A DNA stretch of 64,000 nt from 34-65-8 sp963529855 (GCA_963529855.1 CAURZK010000001.1:434001-498000); one strand, 5' to 3'; shown: positions 9,619-18,112, numbered from the stretch's first letter. The notes: a model not told the origin generated them from the letters alone. Numbers and translations: made by a program.

Positions 9619-9663
9619 TCCGACGCTCTTGCCAAAGCGCCGGGGGCGCGGCAAGAGCGGGTC

Positions 9664-10350
9664 ATGGTTCCCTTTTCGTTCGCTGGTGACGAGTTTTGCA
9701 TCGTGCAGGGCCGCGCCCTGTTCTGGCCGCGCGAAAACGCGCTGCTGGTCGCCGATCTGCACCTCGAAAAGGCAAGCTTCTTCGCCCGCGCCGGGCAAAT
9801 GCTGCCCCCGTACGATTCGCGCGAGACGCTGGAACGCGTGGCACTGGCGATCGGACAAACGGGTGCGCGCCGCGTCTTCACGCTGGGCGACAACTTTCAC
9901 GACAGCCACGGTTCGACCCGGCTTGAAGAACACGCCGCCGGGATGCTCGCGGCACTGACCCGCGCAACCGACTGGGTATGGATCACCGGCAACCACGACC
10001 CGGCGATGGAGGCGCGCAGCGGCGGCACTATTGCGCAGGAGCTGGAGATTGCAGGAATGATCCTGCGCCACCACGCGAAGAAGGGCGAAACGCGGCCCGA
10101 ATTGTCCGGCCACTTCCACCCGCGCCTGCAGGTCAGGTTGCGCGGCCGCCACGTCGCGCGCCCGTGCGCGGTGATCGGCAGCGGGGCGAGCGAGCGGATG
10201 ATCCTGCCTGCATTCGGCGCATTGACCGGCGGCATGAACGCCGCCGATCCTGCGATCCGTCAGGCGCTTATGCCCGCGGACCGCATCGATGCGGTCGTGC
10301 CGGCGGGAGCACGTGTGGCGCAATTCCCACTATGGCGCCGCGCCGCCTGA
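9664..10350 (+). CDS. pdeM: Ligase-associated DNA-damage-response metallophosphoesterase PdeM
   Basis: This calcineurin-like phosphoesterase of 228 aa carries all metal-binding motifs: DLHLEK (D-x-H), GDNFHD, GNHDP and GHFHPR. The family usually sits beside an ATP-dependent DNA ligase and an Lhr-type helicase in a DNA-repair island. Here neither is present nearby, so this copy is an orphan or the partners lie elsewhere. The start at 9664 follows AAGAGCG and opens the conserved N-terminus MVPFSFAGDEF. It is divergent from hemF. Confidence 0.85.
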   Translation: MVPFSFAGDEFCIVQGRALFWPRENALLVADLHLEKASFFARAGQMLPPYDSRETLERVALAIGQTGARRVFTLGDNFHDSHGSTRLEEHAAGMLAALTRATDWVWITGNHDPAMEARSGGTIAQELEIAGMILRHHAKKGETRPELSGHFHPRLQVRLRGRHVARPCAVIGSGASERMILPAFGALTGGMNAADPAIRQALMPADRIDAVVPAGARVAQFPLWRRAA

Positions 10351-10411
10351 TTCCACTCTAGCCGAATCCGGCCTTTGCCCCTAAGTAGCGCGCTCGGAAA
10401 ACGGCAACATC

Positions 10412-10427
10412 AGGAGACAAGCCCATA
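10412..10427 (+). promoter_or_regulatory. infC ribosome binding site and ATA start
   Basis: AGGAG at 10412-10416 is followed by an 8-nt spacer and then ATA at 10425-10427, in frame with IF-3. No ATG, GTG or TTG lies at this spacing. A non-canonical start codon on infC is the known basis of IF-3 autoregulation (AUU in E. coli). Confidence 0.75.
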
Positions 10428-10967
10428 GCCCGTCCACCCCGGCGCACATTGCAACCGCCCGTCAAGAGCGGCCCGCGCTACGACAACATGATTCAGAGCG
10501 ACAAGGTTCGCGTGATCGACCACGAGGGCGAAAACCTCGGCGTGATGTACACTCGCGAGGCGATCGAACAGGCCAACGACCTCGGCCTCAACCTGGTCGA
10601 AATCTCCCCCAACGCCGATCCGCCGGTTGCCAAGTTCCTCGATGTCGGCAAGCACCGCTACGAGGCACAGAAGAAGGCGAATGCTGCACGCAAGACGCAA
10701 AAGACGCAGGAGATCAAAGAGATCAAGATGCGTCCCAACATCGACGATCACGATTACGATGTGAAGATGCGCAGCGTGAACAAATTCATCGAGCACGGCG
10801 ACAAGGTCAAGCTGACCCTGCGTTTCCGCGGTCGTGAAATGGCGCACCAGCAGCTGGGCATGGATGTGCTCAACCGGGTGCGCGACGATGTCGAGGAAAT
10901 CGCCAAGGTCGAGGCTTTTCCGCGCCTCGAAGGGCGGCAGATGGTGATGGTGCTGGCGCCCAAGTAA
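10425..10967 (+). CDS. infC: Translation initiation factor IF-3
   Basis: IF-3 binds the 30S subunit and rejects poor start codons. The 180-aa product has the N-domain at about residues 15-85 (YDNMIQSDKVRVIDHEGENL, then GVMYTREAIEQANDLGLNLV), a lysine-rich linker, and the C-domain (KEIKMRPNIDDHDYDVKMRS, then GRQMVMVLAPK). The start was set at ATA 10425 because the N-terminal MARPPRR sequence expected of alphaproteobacterial IF-3 follows an ideally spaced AGGAG. The nearest ordinary start in frame, TTG at 10449, lacks a Shine-Dalgarno. The rare start implies negative autoregulation by IF-3. A perfect hairpin spans the stop codon. Confidence 0.96.
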   Translation: MARPPRRTLQPPVKSGPRYDNMIQSDKVRVIDHEGENLGVMYTREAIEQANDLGLNLVEISPNADPPVAKFLDVGKHRYEAQKKANAARKTQKTQEIKEIKMRPNIDDHDYDVKMRSVNKFIEHGDKVKLTLRFRGREMAHQQLGMDVLNRVRDDVEEIAKVEAFPRLEGRQMVMVLAPK

Positions 10968-10975
10968 GCGCCAGC
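10952..10975 (+). terminator. Hairpin across the infC stop codon
   Basis: Perfect 8-bp arms GCTGGCGC (10952-10959) and GCGCCAGC (10968-10975) enclose an 8-nt loop that contains the infC TAA. No U-tract follows, so it may protect the 3' end or act with Rho rather than be a classical intrinsic terminator. Confidence 0.4.
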
Positions 10976-10982
10976 CCAGCCG

Positions 10983-11627
10983 TCACTCTATCTCGAAATC
11001 CAGTACGGTGAAGCGCGCCGGGCCGGTGGCATAAACCCCGTGCCCGCGCCCGCCGGCTGCCCCGAACACGAAGCCGACCTCCGCCGCTTCGGCTTTGGCC
11101 CGGGCGAAGGCTTCCGGCAGCGTACGAGCGTCTCCGCCCATCATCGCGATCCACGGCTCGTCCAGCGCAATTGATACGGTGTGGGTACCCGGCGTCAGCG
11201 GCATGACCCGATTGTTAGGCGCGTACCAGCGATGATGCGGCGTGCGCGCGGTCCAGCGGTCACCGGCGCGCTGGAAATAGAGCGACAGCAGTGCCCGTTC
11301 GCCAGGCACTTCCTCGGGCACGAACCGCACGCCGCGGGCCGCATCGATGCGATATGTCAGCGTGATCCGCCGTGCCCCGGCAAGCGATCGCACGGGCACG
11401 GTCACATAATTGACCTGCCCGGCAGCGGCGCTGGGATAGGGGAAATCGAATCCCGGCCCGCCGCGCCCTTCTTCCAGGGTAGGCGGCATGTTGACCGAAT
11501 AATTCTTGCCGCGGATGATCGGGCCGATTTCCCACTGCGAGGCGGCAGGACCCGCTGCAAAGGCCGCAACCGGAAGCGATGCCAGCGCCAGAGCGGCGAC
11601 GAGAGTACGATTAAGCGCGCGTTTCAT
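10983..11627 (-). CDS. Exported protein of unknown function
   Basis: This 214-residue protein has a clear Sec signal peptide (hydrophobic LVAALALASLPVAAFAAG, cleavage near residue 25). The mature part is beta-rich with repeated hydrophobic/charged alternation, for example RRITLTYRIDAARGVRF and THTVSIALDEPW. This resembles a carbohydrate-binding or jelly-roll fold, but no family motif is certain. It is convergent with infC, ending 16 bp from its stop. No operon partner is evident. Confidence 0.7.
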   Translation of the reverse strand: MKRALNRTLVAALALASLPVAAFAAGPAASQWEIGPIIRGKNYSVNMPPTLEEGRGGPGFDFPYPSAAAGQVNYVTVPVRSLAGARRITLTYRIDAARGVRFVPEEVPGERALLSLYFQRAGDRWTARTPHHRWYAPNNRVMPLTPGTHTVSIALDEPWIAMMGGDARTLPEAFARAKAEAAEVGFVFGAAGGRGHGVYATGPARFTVLDFEIE

Positions 11628-11736
11628 GACTTCAGCTTATCGCGATCCCGCTTGCCCGCTGCTGAATGGTCAGGAAACAAGGTAGAAAGCTGAACGGCAC
11701 AGGGAACGCCTGTGCCCTTCGACGCATTGTTTTGCC

Positions 11737-12276
11737 ATGCACCGATCCCCTGCCCTTTACGCTTCCGTATTTACCCTCACCCCTGCCGCGTGCGATGCCG
11801 GCGCTGAGCCCGCCGCCGTGCCATCACCTTCCTCGACCGCCATACCGAGTGCGGGGACACCCAAGGCAGATGGCAACAAAGCACCAAACCCCTCGCCCCC
11901 GGTGCTGGTGCCCCAAGCCGAACAAAGCGAAACGGGCGCGCGCAACGTCCTGCTGTCGTTTGCACGGGCGCTGGAACTTGGCGAATTCGGGCAAGCCTAT
12001 GCCCTGCTCGGTGACGTCGCGCGCGGCGACCTGACACAGCAGGAATTCGAGCGACAATTTGCCGACATGGGCCGCTTGACCGTCGCGGTGCCGGGCGGCG
12101 AGATGAGCGGCGGGGCCGGGTCGCTGTATTACGAGGTGCCCATCACGGTAACCAGCACCACGGGCACGCGGCTGACTGGCACGATCATCCTGCGCCGGAT
12201 CAACGACATCGATGGTGCCAGCAGCGAACAGCGTCGCTGGCACATCGACCGGGTAAACCTGGCCCCCGCGCGCTAG
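11737..12276 (+). CDS. Putative exported protein with proline-rich linker
   Basis: This 179-aa protein is not recognised by motif. The first 20 residues look like a short signal sequence ending at a cysteine (LTPAAC), possibly a degenerate lipobox. A Pro/Ser/Ala-rich linker follows to about residue 65, then a compact domain at about 70-178 with FARALELGEFGQAYALLGD and YYEVPITVTSTTGTRLTGTI. This arrangement is common in small periplasmic NTF2-like lipoproteins. It lies upstream of the SLC13 transporter gene, 45 bp apart, so it may share its transcript. Confidence 0.65.
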   Translation: MHRSPALYASVFTLTPAACDAGAEPAAVPSPSSTAIPSAGTPKADGNKAPNPSPPVLVPQAEQSETGARNVLLSFARALELGEFGQAYALLGDVARGDLTQQEFERQFADMGRLTVAVPGGEMSGGAGSLYYEVPITVTSTTGTRLTGTIILRRINDIDGASSEQRRWHIDRVNLAPAR

Positions 12277-12321
12277 CCTTCGCCTACTCTCCCGGCTAGC
12301 ACGGCGAGCGGGAGGATCAGG

Positions 12322-13734
12322 ATGACGGCGCGCCAGATCGGGTTTCTTGTCGGCGCGCTGGCGCTGCTTCTCAGCATCTTTTTGCCTCCGCCGGGCGGCA
12401 TGAACCGCGAGGCATTTGTCGTTGCCGGGCTGACCGTGCTGATGGCGGCCTGGTGGATGACCGAAGCGATCCCGCTGACCGCGACCGCGCTGATGCCGTT
12501 CATCGTGTTGCCGCTGGCGGGCATTGCAACAGCAAGCGATACGGCCAAATCGTACTACGCTCCGATCCTGTTCCTGCTGCTGGGCGGAGCGTTCCTGGCC
12601 CTGGCGATCGAGCGAACGGGGCTGCACCGGCGCCTGAGCCTGGCGATCCTCAAGGCGGTCGGCAGCGAGGGCGGCGCGGGTCGGCTGCTGCTCGGCTTCA
12701 TGCTGGCGACCGCGACGCTTTCGATGTTGATTTCCAACACGGCCACCGCGCTGATCATGATGCCGATGGCGCTGGCGGTGCTGGCCGCAGGCGGGGTCAA
12801 GTCGGGCGAGACCGATGGCATTTCGGGCGCCCTGCCGATCGGTATCGCCTTTGCCGCCAGCATCGGCGGGCTCGGCACAATCGTGGGATCGCCCACCAAC
12901 GGGATCGCCGTTGCCCTGCTCGATGAAATGATCGGCGTGCGGATCAGCTTTGTCGAGTGGATGGCCTATGGCGTGCCGCTGGTGTTGATCGGCGTGCCGC
13001 TCGCGGCGTTCATCGTCGCGCGCGTCCAGCGGGTCGCGGCGCAGCCGTTCGATGTCGCGGCCGCGCGGGCCGCGATCGATGACCACGCTCCGTGGACCGC
13101 GCCCGAGCGGCGGTTGATGCCGGTAATCGCGCTCGCATTCCTCGCCTGGGTCACCCAGCTGTGGGTCGCGCCAATGCTGCCGGACGATAGCTGGACCGAT
13201 GGCACCATTGCGGTGATCGCAGGCATCGCCCTGTTCCTGATCCCCGACGGTACCGGCCGCCCGCTGCTGACCTGGCAGGAGGCGGACCGCGCGCCGTGGG
13301 CCGTGATCATGATGTTTGGCGGGGGTCTGGCGCTGGCTGCCGGGATGCAGGCTTCGGGCCTTGCGCAATGGCTGGGCCAGGCGCTGCTCCCCCTGGCCGC
13401 CGTGCCGCTGTGGCTGGTAGCGCTGGCAATCGTGGCGATGGTCGTGCTGATCACCGAGTTCGCGAGCAACGTCGCCACAGCCAGCGGGATCATGCCGGTC
13501 ATCGCCAGCCTCGCAGTTGCCCTGGGCCTGGGCGATCCCATGCTGCTGGCCATGCCCGCTGCCCTTGCTGCCAGTTGGGGCTTCATGCTCCCCGCCGGGA
13601 CCGGACCCAATGCGATCGCCTGGGCGACGGGTCACATCCGGATCGACCGGATGGTGAAATCCGGCCTGTGGCTGGATCTCGCCGGTATCCCCCTGATGGT
13701 CGGAACGGTCTGGGTTGTAGCCGCGCTGACCTAA
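12322..13734 (+). CDS. SLC13/DASS family anion:sodium symporter
   Basis: This inner-membrane carrier of 470 aa belongs to the divalent anion/sodium symporter family, whose members carry dicarboxylates, sulfate or phosphate; the substrate cannot be told from sequence here. About 11-12 hydrophobic segments are visible. Conserved family pieces include the early WWMTEAIPLTATALMP, the SNTATALIMMPMAL motif in the first half, the matching EFASNVATASGIMPV in the second half (the two SNT clamshell motifs) and GTGPNAIAWATG near the C-terminus. The start at 12322 follows GGGAGGATCAGG, a strong ribosome binding site. Confidence 0.92.
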   Translation: MTARQIGFLVGALALLLSIFLPPPGGMNREAFVVAGLTVLMAAWWMTEAIPLTATALMPFIVLPLAGIATASDTAKSYYAPILFLLLGGAFLALAIERTGLHRRLSLAILKAVGSEGGAGRLLLGFMLATATLSMLISNTATALIMMPMALAVLAAGGVKSGETDGISGALPIGIAFAASIGGLGTIVGSPTNGIAVALLDEMIGVRISFVEWMAYGVPLVLIGVPLAAFIVARVQRVAAQPFDVAAARAAIDDHAPWTAPERRLMPVIALAFLAWVTQLWVAPMLPDDSWTDGTIAVIAGIALFLIPDGTGRPLLTWQEADRAPWAVIMMFGGGLALAAGMQASGLAQWLGQALLPLAAVPLWLVALAIVAMVVLITEFASNVATASGIMPVIASLAVALGLGDPMLLAMPAALAASWGFMLPAGTGPNAIAWATGHIRIDRMVKSGLWLDLAGIPLMVGTVWVVAALT

Positions 13735-13759
13735 CACCGGTTGAATCCCGCCGCGGCCG

Positions 13760-13876
13760 GCGATAGTTGCACGCGCAACCATCGCTGCCCGGCGGAGATG
13801 CGTTCCTGCGGAGGTTAGGAACGGGCGCCCCGGCTGCTCTTCGGCTCCTGCCTTCCTGGGAGCGTGAACCAGGAGC
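13760..13876 (+). promoter_or_regulatory. Structured leader of the Cys/Met PLP enzyme gene
   Basis: Three stem-loops lie ahead of the start at 13883. Arms GCGATAGTTGC/GCAACCATCGC (13760-13785, one mismatch), CGTTCCT/AGGAACG (13801-13823, perfect) and TCCTGG/CCAGGA (13854-13874) form in sequence. The last buries the Shine-Dalgarno AGGAG (13871-13875). A second upstream element, GCTCCTG at 13844-13850, can pair instead with CAGGAGC (13870-13876), so two alternative foldings compete for the ribosome binding site. This is a switch-like layout, but no known riboswitch class was recognised. Confidence 0.4.
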
Positions 13877-13882
13877 ACGGCC

Positions 13883-15202
13883 ATGACCGACGCCATCGAT
13901 TCGACCGACCAGCCCACCCCGCGGCGCAAGCCCAAGGCGCCCAGGACCAGCATTGGCGGGCGCGAGATGAAGCCCAGCACGCTGATGATGGGCTATGGCT
14001 ACGACCCCGTCCTGTCCGAAGGGTCGCTCAAGGCCCCGATCTTCCTCACCAGTACCTTCGCATTCGAGAACGCGGCTGCCGGCAAGCGTCACTTCGAAGG
14101 CATCACGGGCCAGCGCCCCGGCGGTGCCGAGGGTCTCGTCTATTCGCGCTTCAACGGTCCGAACCAGGAAATCCTCGAGGACCGGCTGGCGATCTGGGAC
14201 GGCGCGGAAGATGCACTGTGCTTTTCCAGCGGGATGACCGCGATCTGCATCCTGATGCTGGCCTATTGCAGCCAGGGCGACGTGATCGTCCATTCCGGCC
14301 CGCTTTATGCCGCGAGCGAGGGCTTCGTCGCCAAGACCATGTCGCGGTTCGGCGTGACCTATATCGACTTCCCCGCAGGCGCCACTCGCGAACAGCTGGA
14401 TGATGTCATGGCGCGTGCGAAGGCGCAGGCAGATGCGCAGGGAGGCAAGGTGGCGATGATCTACCTCGAGAGCCCGGGCAACCCGACCAATGCGCTGGTC
14501 GATGTCGAGGCGGTGCGGGACGCGCGCGACGCGGCGCTGGACAAGGACGTGACTCCGATCGCAATCGACAACACGTTCCTCGGACCGCTGTGGCAGCGTC
14601 CGATCGACAATGGCGCGGATATCGTCGCCTATTCGCTGACCAAGTACGTCGGTGGGCATTCCGACCTCGTCGCGGGCAGCGTATGCGGCGCGAAGAAGTG
14701 GATGGACCCGGTCCGCGCGCTTCGCAATACGATGGGCGGCATCGCCGATCCCAACACGGCCTGGATGCTGCTGCGCAGCCTCGAAACGGTAGAATTGCGT
14801 ATGGAACGCGCCGGGCAAAACGCAGCCAAGGTGTGCGAATATCTCGCCAGCCATCCCAAGGTCGAAGGCCTGGGCTATCTCGGCATGATCAAGGATGCGC
14901 GCCAGCAGGATATCTACAACCGGCATTGCACCGGCGCAGGGTCGACCTTCTCGCTGCTCCTGAAGGGCGGCGAGGCGGAATGCTTCCGCTTCCTCGACGC
15001 GCTGCGCGTGGCCAAGCTGGCAGTCAGCCTGGGCGGCACGGAAACGCTTGCCAGCCACCCGGCATCCATGACGCACCTGTCGGTACCCCACGGCCGCAAG
15101 CAGGAACTGGGCATAGGCGACAACCTGGTCCGTATCTCGATCGGGATCGAAGATCCGGACGACCTGATCGCCGATTTCGAACAGGCGCTCGACGCGGTTT
15201 GA
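13883..15202 (+). CDS. Cystathionine gamma-synthase family PLP enzyme
   Basis: This PLP-dependent Cys/Met metabolism enzyme has 439 aa. The PLP lysine sits in YSLTKYVGGHSDLVAG, with phosphate-cup residues in CFSSGMTAI and the substrate-binding YSRFNGPNQE region. The N-terminus carries a basic extension of about 25 residues (RRKPKAPRTSIGG). Members act as cystathionine gamma-synthase, methionine gamma-lyase or O-acyl-homoserine sulfhydrylase; sequence alone does not decide among them. AGGAG lies 7 nt before the start and can be masked by leader structure. A perfect 11-bp terminator follows the stop. Confidence 0.93.
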   Translation: MTDAIDSTDQPTPRRKPKAPRTSIGGREMKPSTLMMGYGYDPVLSEGSLKAPIFLTSTFAFENAAAGKRHFEGITGQRPGGAEGLVYSRFNGPNQEILEDRLAIWDGAEDALCFSSGMTAICILMLAYCSQGDVIVHSGPLYAASEGFVAKTMSRFGVTYIDFPAGATREQLDDVMARAKAQADAQGGKVAMIYLESPGNPTNALVDVEAVRDARDAALDKDVTPIAIDNTFLGPLWQRPIDNGADIVAYSLTKYVGGHSDLVAGSVCGAKKWMDPVRALRNTMGGIADPNTAWMLLRSLETVELRMERAGQNAAKVCEYLASHPKVEGLGYLGMIKDARQQDIYNRHCTGAGSTFSLLLKGGEAECFRFLDALRVAKLAVSLGGTETLASHPASMTHLSVPHGRKQELGIGDNLVRISIGIEDPDDLIADFEQALDAV

Positions 15203-15211
15203 TCTCAACGC

Positions 15212-15236
15212 GGGCGGAGCACGCGGTGCTCCGCCC
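15212..15236. terminator. Bidirectional intrinsic terminator
   Basis: Perfect 11-bp arms GGGCGGAGCAC and GTGCTCCGCCC enclose a 3-nt loop, followed on the plus strand by the pyrimidine-rich CGTTCATCCTTTCC. It lies between two convergent genes and probably serves the PLP-enzyme gene and perhaps the J-domain gene. Confidence 0.75.
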
Positions 15237-15239
15237 CGT

Positions 15240-15773
15240 TCATCCTTTCCATTCGCGCCGTTCTTCCGCCGCGCGCAGGACTTCGTAGGCAAGCTGCAGT
15301 TTGCGAAATTCCTCCGCCGCCGCGGCATCGCCGGGCTTCACGTCGGGGTGGACCTGCTTGGCCATGTCGCGCCAGGCCTTCTTGATTGCCGCGAAATCGG
15401 CATCGTTGGGCAGATCGAGCAGTTCGAGCGCGCGCATCTCGTCAGCCGAACGGCTGCCGTCACCGCTGCCTGCCCAGCCGTAATGCTGCGCTTCGGCATA
15501 TCCTGAATTCTCGCGCCGCTCGTTTTTCGCGCGCGATTGCCGCTCTGCCTCGTCCAGACCCTCGAAGTAATCCCATTTCGCATTGTATTCGGCCGCGTGG
15601 CGCTGGCAGAAATACCAGCGATCGGGGCTGTTGGGCGCTTTGGGAGCAGGGCAATTGCCCGGCTCGTCGCAGCCATGCCGGTCGCATACGCGCACGGTCA
15701 CCGTCTCCCGCTCCGCGCCATAGGGGCGCCAGCGGGGAAAACCCCAGTCGTTGGATCGGCTCGGGCGTGCCAT
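15240..15773 (-). CDS. J-domain (DnaJ-like) protein
   Basis: This 177-aa cytosolic co-chaperone-type protein has its J-domain at the C-terminus (about residues 115-175), with the essential HPD tripeptide in MAKQVHPDVKPGD. The N-terminal half carries paired cysteines/histidines (CDRHGCDEPGNC and CQRHAAEY) that look like a small zinc site. It lacks the Gly/Phe and substrate domains of full DnaJ, so it is a class III protein that probably recruits DnaK to a specific client. It is convergent with the PLP-enzyme gene. Confidence 0.9.
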   Translation of the reverse strand: MARPSRSNDWGFPRWRPYGAERETVTVRVCDRHGCDEPGNCPAPKAPNSPDRWYFCQRHAAEYNAKWDYFEGLDEAERQSRAKNERRENSGYAEAQHYGWAGSGDGSRSADEMRALELLDLPNDADFAAIKKAWRDMAKQVHPDVKPGDAAAAEEFRKLQLAYEVLRAAEERREWKG

Positions 15774-15947
15774 CAGACAGGAATCGAAGTCGTTGGTCGA
15801 AAGGTCATAAGGGTCAGTCTAGGGATCGTTGGCGCGCGATGGAAGGCATGCGAACCAGAGCTCGGCGCGCAAATGTTGCAATGCAACAAATCGTTCATAT
15901 GTTCCGGCTACCGGCGCTTCAGCCGAATTCCGCACAGAGTATCGTTC

Positions 15948-16091
15948 ATGAGCAGGCAGTTGACCATTTCCGCCGCCTTCAGTGCCTTTGCCATGGCGCT
16001 GTTCGCACTGGTCATGCGTGCCGACGGTCCGGATGGGGCAAACGGAGGCGGCGTGCAGTCGCCGATCGTCGCGAGCGTTTCGCTGGGCTAA
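15948..16091 (+). CDS. Small single-span membrane or exported protein
   Basis: This 47-residue open frame begins with a hydrophobic stretch (SAAFSAFAMALFALVM), followed by a Gly-rich polar tail (ADGPDGANGGGVQSPIVAS). It could be a tiny membrane protein or a secreted peptide with an uncleaved signal. The ribosome binding site is poor, so coding status is unsure. The frame stays open upstream, but the added part overlaps the J-domain gene in antisense. Confidence 0.4.
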   Translation: MSRQLTISAAFSAFAMALFALVMRADGPDGANGGGVQSPIVASVSLG

Positions 16092-16095
16092 ACCG

Positions 16096-16122
16096 GAAAA
16101 GAGCCCCTGCCGCGGCAGGGGC
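16096..16122 (-). terminator. Terminator of the tol-pal operon
   Basis: The 20-nt perfect palindrome GCCCCTGCCGCGGCAGGGGC (16103-16122) is followed on the minus strand by a T-rich stretch (CTCTTTTCC). It lies 19 bp beyond the pal stop, as expected for the end of the operon. Confidence 0.8.
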
Positions 16123-16140
16123 CCTCCGACATGTTCAATT

Positions 16141-16653
16141 TCAGTTGATCACGACGCTTGCAGCGCGGCGGTTGCGTGCCCACGCGCTCTCGTTTGATTC
16201 GAGCGCCACCGGGCGTTCCTTGCCATAGCTGACGGTCTGCATCCGGTTGGGGCTGATGCCTAGGCTGACGAGATAATTCTTCGCTGCGTTGGCGCGCCGT
16301 TCACCCAGCGCGAGGTTGTATTCGCGCGTGCCGCGTTCGTCGGCATGACCTTCGATCGTGACGGTCACTTGCGGATAGCGACCGAGGTAAGCGGCCTGCG
16401 CCTGCAGCGCGGCGGCATCGGAGCTGTCGACGTTATAGCGATCGGTGTCGAAGTAGATCACCGTCTGGCCGGCCACTTCCTGCTCGAAATGTGCCTGGGT
16501 GCCCGGCTGCGCGCCCTGCGGCGTCGTGGTGCCGGTGCCCGTTCCCGTGGTCGGTGTCGGATCGGGCGGCAAGGTCTGCGGCGCCGTGGTCTTGCAGGCG
16601 GCCAGCGACGCCGTCCCGACAAGTAACAGGGTAGCGGCAATCCGGGTATTCAT
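16141..16653 (-). CDS. pal: Peptidoglycan-associated lipoprotein Pal
   Basis: This outer-membrane lipoprotein binds peptidoglycan and TolB, linking the outer membrane to the wall during division. Its 170 aa comprise a signal with lipobox LAAC, a Pro/Thr/Gly-rich linker (about residues 25-55) and an OmpA-type C-terminal domain with the peptidoglycan-binding signature VTIEGHADERGTREYN and LGERRANAAKNYL. The start at 16653 was chosen because GAGGAG lies 7 nt upstream; the frame extends five codons further without a ribosome site. It is the last gene of ybgC-tolQRAB-pal. Confidence 0.97.
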   Translation of the reverse strand: MNTRIAATLLLVGTASLAACKTTAPQTLPPDPTPTTGTGTGTTTPQGAQPGTQAHFEQEVAGQTVIYFDTDRYNVDSSDAAALQAQAAYLGRYPQVTVTIEGHADERGTREYNLALGERRANAAKNYLVSLGISPNRMQTVSYGKERPVALESNESAWARNRRAASVVIN

Positions 16654-16714
16654 CAGGCATCTCCTCATTGGGCGTTTGTGGGGGTTTGCGACCCTTGGTA
16701 AACCGAAAACGGGA

Positions 16715-18112
16715 TCAGGGCAGGATGGGTCCCCAGGCCGGGTCGGATGCGTCGGCCGGGGTCGGCAGGCGCCGCTCGTTCTCGCCGGTCAGGTCAACCT
16801 GCCACAGGCCAGCGCGGCCCGATCCACGTTCGGTGCGGAAAAATTGAATGATACGACCGTTGGGCGCCCAGGTCGGTGCCTCGTCCTGCCAACCGCGGGT
16901 CAAGCGGCGATAGCCCTGCCCCGACGGCGTCATGACCGCGATGTTGAAGTCGCCCGCGATATGCGTGAACGCGATCTGGTCACCGCGTGGGCTCCATTCG
17001 GGCGTTGCTGCGCGTCCGCCCATAAAACTGATCCGCTTCTGATCCGAGCCGTCGGCGTTCATGACATAGATCTGCTGCGAACCCGACCGATCGCTTTCAA
17101 ACACTATCTTGCTGCCGTCGGGCGAATACGATCCGCCGATGTCGATGCCCGGCGTGTTGGTCAGGCGCACGGCCTGTCCTCCAGCGGCGGGCACGCGGTA
17201 GATGTCGGTGTTTCCGGCCACGGCCATCGAATAGAGGATATAGCGGCCGTCCGGGCTCCAGCGCGGCGCAAAGGTCGGGTTGCCGGTTTCCGCGACCAGC
17301 GTCTGGCGCCCGGTCCCGATGTCATAAACGTAGATGCGGGGATTGCCGTCGACATAGCTGAGGTAGAGCAGCTTGCGATAATCCGGCGAATAGCGGGGGG
17401 TCAGCGCCGTCGCGCGGCCGGTCGTGATAAAGCGGTGGTTGGCCCCGTCCGAATCCATGATCGCGAGGCGCTTGGTCCGGTTATCCTTCGGCCCGCTTTC
17501 CGCGATATAGGCAATCCGGCTGTCGAAAAACGGGCTTTCGCCCGACAGGCGCGAATAAACGAGGTCGGCGCACTTGTGCGCGGCGCGGCGCCAGTCGGCG
17601 GGCTGGACCACCCACCCTTCACGCACCAGTTCGCTGCGCAGCGCCATATCGTAGAGATAACACCCGACCGCCAGCCGCCCGTCACCCTGCGCGCGAACAT
17701 AGCCGTGGACCAGCATTTCGGTGCCGCGGCTAGACCACGTGGTCCAGGTGGGCGCGGTGATCTCGCCGAAGCTGGGCTGCGGCAGGCTGTCGGGGCCGGT
17801 CGGCTTGAACAGGCCATTGTTGCGCAAGTCGTTGAACACCACCCGCGCCAGTTCCCGCCCGAGCGCGGCAGTGCCACTGGAATTTGCCGGGGTCGGCCGG
17901 TCAGCGTCGGTGGCGAAGCTGGGGATGGCGATGCCCAGATCATCGAGATTGCCCTCGAACGAAACCGATCCGGTCAGACCGCCTTCGTCCTCCTGCGCTT
18001 CGCCCATGGTTTCAACCTCGCCGCCTTGCGGGACCGGCGCGCCAAGGTCCTGCGCGGCCAGCGGCATGGCAAAAGCGAACGAAACGGTGGCGAGCAGAAA
18101 CAGCTTGGTCAT
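16715..18112 (-). CDS. tolB: Tol-Pal system beta-propeller protein TolB
   Basis: This periplasmic protein of 465 aa shuttles between Pal and TolA. Signal peptide MTKLFLLATVSFAFAMPLAA is followed by the TolB N-domain (about residues 30-165) and a six-bladed propeller with repeated units such as TPRYSPDYRKLLYLS, APRWSPDGRYILYSMA, GSYSPDGSKIVFESDRSG and TPEWSPRGDQIAFTH. The start overlaps the tolA stop by 4 bp (ATGA), so the genes are coupled. Confidence 0.98.
   Translation of the reverse strand: MTKLFLLATVSFAFAMPLAAQDLGAPVPQGGEVETMGEAQEDEGGLTGSVSFEGNLDDLGIAIPSFATDADRPTPANSSGTAALGRELARVVFNDLRNNGLFKPTGPDSLPQPSFGEITAPTWTTWSSRGTEMLVHGYVRAQGDGRLAVGCYLYDMALRSELVREGWVVQPADWRRAAHKCADLVYSRLSGESPFFDSRIAYIAESGPKDNRTKRLAIMDSDGANHRFITTGRATALTPRYSPDYRKLLYLSYVDGNPRIYVYDIGTGRQTLVAETGNPTFAPRWSPDGRYILYSMAVAGNTDIYRVPAAGGQAVRLTNTPGIDIGGSYSPDGSKIVFESDRSGSQQIYVMNADGSDQKRISFMGGRAATPEWSPRGDQIAFTHIAGDFNIAVMTPSGQGYRRLTRGWQDEAPTWAPNGRIIQFFRTERGSGRAGLWQVDLTGENERRLPTPADASDPAWGPILP

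Noticed and set aside
11824..13980. A 700-codon minus-strand frame across the SLC13 transporter
   Set aside because: It is antisense to a convincing membrane transporter, and its composition (Arg, Gln, Gly, His) is that of a shadow frame.
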